Positions 1-6,275 of a DNA stretch of 64,000 nucleotides are shown here, piece after piece. The notes beneath the pieces are model-generated. The model was given only the letters and a program-made list of their open reading frames with translations. It did not search any database and was not told the origin of the DNA. The stretch's first letter is position 1; every line of letters starts with the position of its first letter. Origin of the DNA: Oleiharenicola sp. (lineage in GTDB: Bacteria > Verrucomicrobiota > Verrucomicrobiia > Opitutales > Opitutaceae); contig JANYDW010000003.1 in assembly GCA_025363455.1 (NCBI GenBank), positions 1 through 64,000 of the forward strand. Reading direction: 5' to 3'. A program made the translations under genes and the position numbers.

Positions 1-72
1 CGTGTCGGGGATCATCGTCTCAACGTTGATCAGGCTGACGAAACAGGGCTGGTTCGGAAGTTGGCCACGCAT
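1..72 (-). CDS. Transposase, N-terminal fragment (cut by window edge)
   Basis: An ATG at 72 on the minus strand opens a frame of 24 codons that continues beyond position 1. It reads MRGQLPNQPCFVSLINVE and then METMIPDT-like residues, resembling the start of IS5/IS1182-type transposases (Met-Arg-Gly, then a phrase ending in a conserved Pro-Asp). No catalytic residues lie in the visible part, so activity and completeness cannot be judged. It could also be a remnant. Confidence 0.45.
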   Translation of the reverse strand, partial: MRGQLPNQPCFVSLINVETMIPDT

Positions 73-140
73 GTTGCCTGCTTCGACGCAGCTCCACCGC
101 CAATGTTCAAACTGTGACAGACTTTTTCAGCAGCCTGTTA
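1..140 (-). mobile_element. Partial insertion sequence, left end outside the window
   Basis: The sequence from about 120 to 140 (gactttttcagcagcctg) resembles the terminal inverted repeat of IS5/IS1182-like elements. Just inside it, on the minus strand, begins an open frame that reads like the N-terminus of a transposase and runs off the window edge. The exact outer boundary and target duplication cannot be fixed because the other end is missing. Family assignment is from memory of similar elements and is tentative. Confidence 0.5.
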
Positions 141-195
141 GTGGTTAATCTCTTCTACGGTTTGAAAACACGCCCTAGCTCTGGATTTCAGACAG

Positions 196-215
196 GGGCC
201 GGTTTTGCCCGGCCC
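196..215 (-). terminator. Hairpin downstream of the nitroreductase gene
   Basis: GGGCCGG at 196-202 pairs with CCGGCCC at 209-215 around a six-base loop, 28 bases beyond the stop codon of the minus-strand nitroreductase gene. There is no U-tract on the minus strand, so it is at best an atypical terminator. Confidence 0.3.
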
Positions 216-242
216 TCACCCCGATGCGGGCGCCTCAATTGA

Positions 243-893
243 TCAAACGTGAAGCACCACTTCCGCGCGGGGGAAGCGGACCTTGGGTGCGGAGGCGTAT
301 TTGTCTGAATCCTTCCGGTAGCCGACGGCGGCGAGCACGGAGGCAGTCAGGCCCCGGGCCTTGAGGCCAAGCAGATCGTCATAGCGGCCTTTCTCGAAAC
401 CTTCCATCGGGGCGGCGTCGATGCCGAGGAGAGCGGCGCTCGTGACCAGATTGCCCAGGGCGATGTAGGTTTGGTTGACCGCCCAGTTGCGGCGCTCGGT
501 CTCGTTCATGCCTTGGACGACGGACCGGACAGCCATGCTGCGCAGGCCATCGAGCGACTCGACGCTCACGCCACGAACTTTGGCCGCCTGCCGGATGTGG
601 GCGTCGACGTCGGCTATGCTGTAGTTGGCCTTGGTGGCGAAGACGACGAGGTGGGAGGCGTCCACGACCTGCGGCTGGCCGTAGGAGGCGAGCAAGAGCT
701 TGGCGCGCACGGTCGGGTCGTCGATCACCAGAAAGGTCCAAGGTTGGAGGCCGATGCTGGACGGCGTGAGGACCAAGGCTTCCTCCAGCGCGGCCCAATC
801 CTGGGCGGAGATTTTCAGCGTGGGATCGAACTGCTTGGTGGCGTAGCGCCAGTTGAGCTGGTCGATGAGTTGGTGGCGGTCGATGATTTTCAT
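243..893 (-). CDS. NAD(P)H-dependent nitroreductase family oxidoreductase
   Basis: A 216-residue flavoprotein of the NfsB/nitroreductase family. The N-terminal stretch RYATKQFD matches the family FMN-phosphate-binding start (R-R-S/T-x-R/K-x-F), LTPSSIGLQPW is the typical active-site segment, and GIDAAPMEGF matches the conserved GxxxxPMxGF region. Such enzymes reduce nitroaromatics, quinones or activated alkenes using FMN as a dimer in the cytoplasm. The gene faces away from a LysR regulator across 226 bases, a common arrangement for a redox enzyme controlled by its neighbour. Full family length. The true substrate cannot be read from sequence. Confidence 0.9.
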   Translation of the reverse strand: MKIIDRHQLIDQLNWRYATKQFDPTLKISAQDWAALEEALVLTPSSIGLQPWTFLVIDDPTVRAKLLLASYGQPQVVDASHLVVFATKANYSIADVDAHIRQAAKVRGVSVESLDGLRSMAVRSVVQGMNETERRNWAVNQTYIALGNLVTSAALLGIDAAPMEGFEKGRYDDLLGLKARGLTASVLAAVGYRKDSDKYASAPKVRFPRAEVVLHV

Positions 894-1119
894 GGGAAGA
901 GGGGGAAGATCCGGCGGATAAAAAGGGGGCGGTTATGGGGCGGAATGGTTGGTGGAGTCCTCGGTGATAGTGAGAAGGGTGAGAGCGGCGAGGATGAGGG
1001 TGGCGGCGATCATGGTGGTGGTTGGTGGGACTGACGTGAGAATATCCGAAACCGGTGGAACTGCCCAATGCCGTGTTTTTGGCCTCGCTCATACTTTTGG
1101 TAATACCCATTTTCGTGGC

Positions 1120-2022
1120 ATGGAACTGCGCCATCTTCGCTACTTCGCCGCGGTCGCCGCGCACGGCAGTTTTAGCCGGGCGGCGCACAACTTGCACCTG
1201 ACGCAGCCGGCGCTGAGCCGGCAGGTGAAGGACCTGGAGGAAGAGCTGGGCGTGCCGCTGCTGGTGCGGGGCACCAACGCCATCACGCTCACCGAGGCCG
1301 GTGAGATTTTCTATGAGGAGGCGCGCGATCTCCTGGCCCGGGCCGACCAGGCCGTGCAACGGGTGCGGGGTGAGGCCCGGCATGAAATTCTGCGGGTTGG
1401 CTACGGCCCGTCGCTCACCTCGGGCATCATGCCGCGGGCGCTGGAACGGTTCCAGGCGGCGGTGCCGCGGGTGCGGCTGGAACTTGAGGACCTATCTCCC
1501 CGCGAGATGAAGGAAAAGGCGCTCGCTGGCCAGCTCGACCTCGTGATTGTGCCCGATAGTGCGGAAAATTCGATCAAAGGGTTCCAATGGACGGAGCTCC
1601 GCCGTATGGCCGTCGTGCTGGTGATGTCCCGGGCGCATCCGCTGGCGAAGCTGGGCAAGATCCCGCCCAAGCGCCTCATCGGCCTGCCCCTGCATGGCTT
1701 GGGCCGGGTGAACTTTCCCGACTATGTCCCCAAGATCCGGGCGGTGTTGAAGCCGTTCGGCGTCGTCCCGAATTTTACCGTGCTGGAGAACGACGGAGTC
1801 ACGACGATGTTTGCCGGCCTGGAGGCCACGCAGGGCGCAACCATTCTCGCTGACGGGGTGGTGAGTGTCCTGCCCCGGTCACTGCTGATGAGGTCCTTTT
1901 CCCCCGCGTTGCCCGATGTCGTCATCCTGGCTGGACTTCCCGCGGACCGGCCCAACGTCCATGCTGGGACGTTTGCGAAGCTGCTGCGCGACGAAGCGGT
2001 CCGGAAGAAGGCCCGGGCCTGA
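1120..2022 (+). CDS. LysR-family transcriptional regulator
   Basis: A 300-residue LysR-type regulator. Residues 1-60 hold the winged helix-turn-helix (MELRHLRYFAAVAAHGSFSR onward, with LTQPALSRQ as recognition helix), followed by a linker helix and a periplasmic-binding-like effector domain from about residue 90. The open frame extends upstream to 949, but the ATG at 1120 gives exactly the family start, so it was chosen. It is divergent from the nitroreductase gene, its most likely target; the effector is unknown. Length is normal for the family. Confidence 0.92.
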   Translation: MELRHLRYFAAVAAHGSFSRAAHNLHLTQPALSRQVKDLEEELGVPLLVRGTNAITLTEAGEIFYEEARDLLARADQAVQRVRGEARHEILRVGYGPSLTSGIMPRALERFQAAVPRVRLELEDLSPREMKEKALAGQLDLVIVPDSAENSIKGFQWTELRRMAVVLVMSRAHPLAKLGKIPPKRLIGLPLHGLGRVNFPDYVPKIRAVLKPFGVVPNFTVLENDGVTTMFAGLEATQGATILADGVVSVLPRSLLMRSFSPALPDVVILAGLPADRPNVHAGTFAKLLRDEAVRKKARA

Positions 2023-2077
2023 GCCGGAATGATGCGGTTAAAGCCATCAACTCCCCTGACGGTGCGGCCCTGAACGG

Positions 2078-2135
2078 TGGTCGCCGATTTCCACCTCGGC
2101 GACAGGTGCGTCGGACTGGAAACCGACGCCGACCA
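2078..2135. repeat. Dispersed palindromic repeat, family D, copy 1
   Basis: Two back-to-back hairpins: GTCGCCGA..TCGGCGAC around tttccacc, then GCGTCGG..CCGACGC around actggaaa. The same arrangement with nearly the same bases occurs at 48163-48219. It lies in the gap between convergent genes and could act as a bidirectional terminator. Confidence 0.75.
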
Positions 2136-2172
2136 CTTGGATCGCTCTGGCTGACCGGTGGCCTCGCTGGAT

Positions 2173-3237
2173 TCAAGGTCGATCCGGCCAGATTTCCGCC
2201 GGCCAGGCATAGCTGCCGGGCTTGATGAAGAGGAGGGGCCCGGCAGCGTTAGCCGGGCGGAGGACGCCCACACCTTGCGCTGAAACCTGGCAGGCCTGCA
2301 GGCGGGTCCAGCCGCGCCGGTTCACGACCACCCGGGCCGTCGCCCCGCCTTCGAGCAGGAGCCGGGAGACCGCGACTTGCCGCATAAGGTCCGCCACGGT
2401 TTCCGCGAGTTCCGCGGACAGGAACGCAGCCGAGAAACCGGCACCCTCTTCGCCGATGCCGAGCAACGCGCTGCCTGGGGACTGCAGAGCGCGAGCTGCC
2501 GCCGTGAGATCGTAAGGCCGCGCGAAGACGGGAATGCCATGCGCAGCCGCATCCGCCCGACGCTGCGCCCACGAGGCCGCGCTGCCGCAGACGACGAGCG
2601 TGGCCCCGGCCGCGGCGGGAGTGGCCGGTTGAGGGCCGCCTTTTCGCGGCGCAACCCGGACCTGCAGCAGGGCGGTGAAAAAATCCGCGGCGCCGACGGG
2701 CAGAGTGGATCGATCCGTGGTGGCGGCCAATCTCGCCAAGTCCGCGGCGGTTGCGACGTCCGGCGTTTCCACGCCCGTGAGATCATCGCCGAGCAACGCG
2801 GTCAGCTGCGCGGTGGTGCGCGGGTGGGCGGGATCATGGGCGAAAACAGTTTCGTTCAGCGGCCGGCCGTCAATGAAGTAGCGGTTGTCACGGATGATCC
2901 GGTGTCGGGTGGGGTTGGCGGGCACAATCAGGATGTGTTTTCTCCCCGTAACAGCGGCAGTGGCCCGCGCCTCGGCCAGCACCGGCCCGCGCAGCACGGA
3001 ATCGCATTTCTTGAAAATCCACTCCGGCTTGGCGACGGCGACGCTTCGGGCAACAGCCGCGACGCGCTCCGCGGCCTCCTCGGGCCGCAGCAAACGCGTA
3101 TCGGTGTCCACGCAGACGACCTCGGCGGAGGAGCTCGCGTCGAAGACGGTCTGTACCTCCGCGCTCAGTCCATAAGAGAGGGCGGCGCCGGCCAGCTCGG
3201 CCGCGCCGGTCAGGTCATCTGCAATCACCACGATCAT
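2173..3237 (-). CDS. Four-carbon acid sugar kinase (DUF1537 family)
   Basis: A 354-residue protein of the DUF1537 family, which contains ATP-dependent kinases of acid sugars such as threonate and erythronate. The N-terminus MIVVIADDLTGA carries the family DDLTGA signature, LRGPV and PANPTRHR follow in the substrate domain, and the nucleotide domain near the end has LLLEGGATA and LFIKPGSYAWP in place of the usual GGxT and LKPGxFG. It is shorter than the usual 400-430 residues, so a loop or subdomain is reduced. In the neighbouring order permease, PdxA2-like dehydrogenase, kinase, it would phosphorylate a four-carbon acid at O4 before oxidative decarboxylation. Exact substrate unproven. Confidence 0.82.
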   Translation of the reverse strand: MIVVIADDLTGAAELAGAALSYGLSAEVQTVFDASSSAEVVCVDTDTRLLRPEEAAERVAAVARSVAVAKPEWIFKKCDSVLRGPVLAEARATAAVTGRKHILIVPANPTRHRIIRDNRYFIDGRPLNETVFAHDPAHPRTTAQLTALLGDDLTGVETPDVATAADLARLAATTDRSTLPVGAADFFTALLQVRVAPRKGGPQPATPAAAGATLVVCGSAASWAQRRADAAAHGIPVFARPYDLTAAARALQSPGSALLGIGEEGAGFSAAFLSAELAETVADLMRQVAVSRLLLEGGATARVVVNRRGWTRLQACQVSAQGVGVLRPANAAGPLLFIKPGSYAWPAEIWPDRP

Positions 3238-3254
3238 GGCGGTACTGCTCCGAA

Positions 3255-3325
3255 TGGGGGAGAGGCTTTATGCCCCCACTTCTCGGGCAGCGAGAGCGCC
3301 ATGTCGGGGCGTAAAGCCCCTCCCA
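3255..3325. repeat. Dispersed palindromic repeat, family A, copy 1
   Basis: Left arm tgggggagaggctttatgcc and right arm ending cgtaaagcccctccca form a bulged hairpin. Related copies are at 8623-8684, 23206-23227 (half), 48809-48876 and 60438-60513, the last one inside a gene. It lies between the dehydrogenase and kinase genes of the sugar-acid operon. Confidence 0.8.
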
Positions 3326-3361
3326 CACTCGAGCCACCTGCCCCACACGAAACTTGAAGTA

Positions 3362-4357
3362 TCATATGGCAGTACGGCTGAGTTTGGCGGCGAGCCGCAC
3401 TGCCTCACCCAGGCTGTTGGGATTGGCCTTCCCTTGCCAGGCGATGTCGAAGGCGGTGCCATGGTCCACGCTCGTGCGGATGACGGGCAGGCCGAGCGTG
3501 GTGTTGATGGCGGAGTCAAACGCCAGGGCCTTGAGTGGAATGTGGCCCTGATCATGGTACATGCAGATGAAGGCGTCGGTCTCCTTGCGCCGACGCGCGA
3601 GAAAGGCCGTGTCCGGTGGCAGCGGTCCCTCGATCGCCAGGCCCTGCGCGCGGGCGGCCTCGATCGCCGGCTGGATGTATCGCTCTTCCTCGCGCTGGCC
3701 GAAGAGGCCGTGCTCGCCGGCATGGGGATTAAGGCCGCAGACGACGAGTTTAGGGGCGCGGCCGCGGATGCGCTGCATGGCCGCGGCAGTGAGTTCAATG
3801 ACGTCGAGGATGCGCCGGACACTCAGCAGGCCGGGTACCTCATGGTAACCGACATGGACGGTGGCGAAGCTGCAGGTCAGCTCGGGCGACGTGAGCATCA
3901 TGCACGAGCGCGGTGCCTGCATCCGCTCGGCGAAGATCTCGGTGTGACCCGGGTATTTGTGGCCGGCGGCGTGCATGGCCTCCTTGTTCAACGGGCCGGT
4001 GGCGACGGCGTCCACTTCGCCGGCGAGCCCAGCCTCGATGCTTGCGATCACAAAACGGAAAGCGGCATCGCCGCAGCGGGCAGCCACGCGACCGGGGACA
4101 ACCGCAGCCGCGTCCACGCACTTCAGGTCCAGCACAGTCGGAACCATCGGTGACCCGATGGTTGTCACCACCGGGGCTGTGAAGGGAATCTTGAGTTGCG
4201 TCGCCACGCGCCGCAGCACGCCGGCATCGCCGAACACCACGGGAACTCCTTGGGCTCCGAGCGAGGTGTCGTTGAGGAGGTGCAGGCAGATTTCCGGGCC
4301 GATGCCGGCCGGATCTCCCATGGTGACGGCGATGCGCGGGGGACGGGAGGCGGTCAT
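3362..4357 (-). CDS. pdxA2: PdxA/PdxA2-family 4-phospho-threonate or hydroxythreonine-phosphate dehydrogenase
   Basis: A 331-residue PdxA-fold oxidoreductase. The start IAVTMGDPAGIGPE is the family signature, GPLNKEAMHAAG and HTEIFAE carry substrate- and metal-binding residues, and MYHDQGHIPLK holds the conserved metal-binding His. The ATG at 4357 overlaps the stop of the upstream permease gene (ATGA), which indicates translational coupling. PdxA acts in pyridoxal phosphate synthesis, but the PdxA2 branch oxidatively decarboxylates D-threonate or D-erythronate 4-phosphate to dihydroxyacetone phosphate. The adjacent DUF1537 kinase gene argues for the PdxA2 role. That choice is context inference. 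Confidence 0.85.
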   Translation of the reverse strand: MTASRPPRIAVTMGDPAGIGPEICLHLLNDTSLGAQGVPVVFGDAGVLRRVATQLKIPFTAPVVTTIGSPMVPTVLDLKCVDAAAVVPGRVAARCGDAAFRFVIASIEAGLAGEVDAVATGPLNKEAMHAAGHKYPGHTEIFAERMQAPRSCMMLTSPELTCSFATVHVGYHEVPGLLSVRRILDVIELTAAAMQRIRGRAPKLVVCGLNPHAGEHGLFGQREEERYIQPAIEAARAQGLAIEGPLPPDTAFLARRRKETDAFICMYHDQGHIPLKALAFDSAINTTLGLPVIRTSVDHGTAFDIAWQGKANPNSLGEAVRLAAKLSRTAI

Positions 4358-5445
4358 GGGCGCGTCTCCTCGGCGGTGCCAACGATCCCGCGGGCACGTT
4401 GCCAGCGGTCGGCGAGCATCACGGCCACGGGGCAGAGCAGGGCGGTGGAGATGACGGCGATGGAAATCTGGGCCGTGGCGATGCCGGAAATTTCCCGGTA
4501 AGCGGCCGCGTTGGGCGAGCCGGCCGCCGCGGCCGCGGCGGCGATGGCCGCCGGAGTGGCGGTGGCGTTGCCGGCTGCGCTGGCCTCGGCAAAAGCCGTG
4601 AGCCGCGAGCGGAAGCCAAACAGCCCCAGGGCGAGCCACATGGCGCCACCACTGATGACGAGCGTCATGAGGCCCAGTGCCACGCCGCCGAGCAGGTATT
4701 GCCATTGGAAGAACACGGCGAGGTTCATGCCCGCCCCGAGCGCGAAGGCGAAGAACGGCACGACCAGCCGCTCGCCGGGCCGGAGAAAGGCCCGCAGGTC
4801 CTCGTCGAGGTTGCCCAGCAGCATGCCGAGGGCGATGGGCAGCAGCACGCCGAGGAACACGACAATGGGGAACCGTTCGCCCATCAGGCCGAGCGCGATC
4901 ATCGTGAAAAACGGGCCGTCGTTGAGCGACAGGACCGACAAGGCGCCGACATCACTCTTGTTGCCATACTGCCCGGTCAGCGCGGCAAACAGGCCACCGT
5001 TGCCATTGGTCATGGCCGCCACGATGGCGAGGGTCGAGAGCCCGAGGAAGCCGTGGAACGGATCGGACAGCCGGCCGAGGATCAGGCCGGTGACGGTGCC
5101 GGCGATAAACTTCGTGCCGGTGAGCAGCGCGCCCTTGCCGAGGGCGCGGGCGCCGATCTTCACCGTCATCTGGCTGCCAACGCAGAACAGGAAGAGCGCG
5201 ATAAGCGTCAGCGCGCCGGTTTTGAACAGGCTTTCCGCAAATGACGGCACGCCCTCGGCGGCGACCGCACCGATCCGGAGCAACTCGTAGTGGCCGTTTT
5301 TCGCCGGCGCGGCGCCGAGCGTCTGCAGGGCCGATTCGATCCATCCGATATGCGCCTGGTCGAGAGTATTCAGCGACGCGCCGAGCAGCAGCGGCACGAG
5401 CATGAGCCCGCCCGGGATGCGTTCGATGGCGGCCTTGAGTTTCAT
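4354..5445 (-). CDS. kdgT: 2-keto-3-deoxygluconate permease family transporter (KdgT-like)
   Basis: A 363-residue inner-membrane protein with about ten hydrophobic helices. It opens with IERIPGGLMLVPLLLGA and carries AMTNGNGGLFAAL, LNDGPFFTM and a GNATATPAAIAAA segment, all typical of KdgT proton symporters. The ATG at 5445 was chosen because an in-frame upstream start adds only a short non-family leader. It is about 35 residues longer than the E. coli protein, partly because of an alanine-rich stretch. As first gene of the kinase and dehydrogenase operon it probably imports the acid those enzymes use, so the real substrate may be a four-carbon acid and not ketodeoxygluconate. Confidence 0.85.
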   Translation of the reverse strand: MKLKAAIERIPGGLMLVPLLLGASLNTLDQAHIGWIESALQTLGAAPAKNGHYELLRIGAVAAEGVPSFAESLFKTGALTLIALFLFCVGSQMTVKIGARALGKGALLTGTKFIAGTVTGLILGRLSDPFHGFLGLSTLAIVAAMTNGNGGLFAALTGQYGNKSDVGALSVLSLNDGPFFTMIALGLMGERFPIVVFLGVLLPIALGMLLGNLDEDLRAFLRPGERLVVPFFAFALGAGMNLAVFFQWQYLLGGVALGLMTLVISGGAMWLALGLFGFRSRLTAFAEASAAGNATATPAAIAAAAAAAGSPNAAAYREISGIATAQISIAVISTALLCPVAVMLADRWQRARGIVGTAEETRP

Positions 5446-5510
5446 GGGGTGGGGGAGGAGAGAGTAGGCACAGCGCCGTGCCAATGCCAACCGTCATCAC
5501 CCTGCCGGAC

Positions 5511-5632
5511 ACTCCAACACACCCCGTCGCATTCGCGCCACCCCTCTCCAGAGGGGAGCCATACCCACGTTGCGAAAATCCCCTCTATCAAGAGGGGTGC
5601 CCGGAGGGCGGGGTGTGTTGCCTGGGACCTAG
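5511..5632. repeat. Dispersed palindromic repeat, family B, copy 1
   Basis: About 120 bases with nested inverted repeats: outer arms aacacaccccg and cggggtgtgtt, inner arms ccacccctctccagagggga and cccctct..agaggggtg. A closely similar copy lies in inverted orientation at 9718-9828, so the pair brackets the cupin, fusion and aldo-keto reductase genes. Confidence 0.85.
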
Positions 5633-5649
5633 GCTCCACGGGATTGGTG

Positions 5650-6114
5650 TCAGAGCGCTGGCTTCACTGCCGCCGCGCCCTTGCTGATCCATTTCACCAC
5701 GAAAAAGCGGAGCGGCTCCGTGCCGGTGTTGGCGATGCCGTGCAGGTCGCCGGGCTTGGCGTACATGAGGTCGCCTGCTTCGAGGGGAATGTCTTTTCCA
5801 TTCAAATGCCAGGTACCAGTGCCGGAAATGACATATTGGAATTCCTCATTGGGGTGCACGTGCGGGGGCTGCAGCCGCTTGCCAGGCAGGAATTCCAGCT
5901 CGGCAGTCAGCATGCTGTCGGTGCCCATAGTCGCGGTCGTGTCCTTCGTGTAGACGCGGATCGAACCCCAGTCGCCGGTGGATTGCTTCACGTCGGCCCG
6001 ACGGATGATGCAGCTCTCAAGCGGGGCGGGCGAGGCGGCGTGCTCGACGGCGGCGCCCGCGGCAAAGGCGACGGCGGCCGTCAGGAGGAAAAGGACGGGT
6101 GAGGGGATTTTCAT
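5650..6114 (-). CDS. Secreted cupin-domain protein
   Basis: A 154-residue single-cupin protein with an N-terminal signal peptide (MKIPSPVLFLLTAAVAFAAG, probable cleavage after about residue 22). The cupin motif is clear: PHVHPNEEFQYVISG supplies two His and a Glu, and PGDLHGIANTG supplies the last His, so a metal can be bound. The function of secreted cupins of this kind is usually unknown. It lies between the fusion hydrolase gene and the permease gene on the same strand, with repeats on both sides, so co-transcription is uncertain. Confidence 0.8.
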   Translation of the reverse strand: MKIPSPVLFLLTAAVAFAAGAAVEHAASPAPLESCIIRRADVKQSTGDWGSIRVYTKDTTATMGTDSMLTAELEFLPGKRLQPPHVHPNEEFQYVISGTGTWHLNGKDIPLEAGDLMYAKPGDLHGIANTGTEPLRFFVVKWISKGAAAVKPAL

Positions 6115-6127
6115 GAAATGGATCGAA

Positions 6128-6239
6128 TGTAGGAGCCTGCTTGCAGGCGATGCTTGGATGTGGGAGCGAGCTTGCTCGCGAGGATCGGAGTCGCGAGCAA
6201 GCTCGCTCCCACAAAATCGCCTGCAAGCAGGCTCCTACA
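6128..6239. repeat. Nested 112-base REP-like palindrome
   Basis: Two different REP-like hairpins are nested: outer arms tgtaggagcctgcttgcagg and its complement ending at 6239, inner arms tgtgggagcgagcttgctcg and its complement. The pairing is almost perfect over the full length. Both units look like the REP sequences known from Pseudomonas. Confidence 0.9.
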
Positions 6240-6275
6240 AATCGGAATGATGGCGGCAGACACGGGGTGTGGGGA

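Noticed and set aside
379-1383. 334-codon minus-strand open frame across the nitroreductase and LysR starts
   Set aside because: Runs out of frame through two well-supported genes and their divergent promoter region.
3362-4357. Call as the vitamin B6 enzyme PdxA
   Set aside because: Possible by sequence, but coupling to a sugar-acid permease and a DUF1537 kinase makes the catabolic PdxA2 role more likely.
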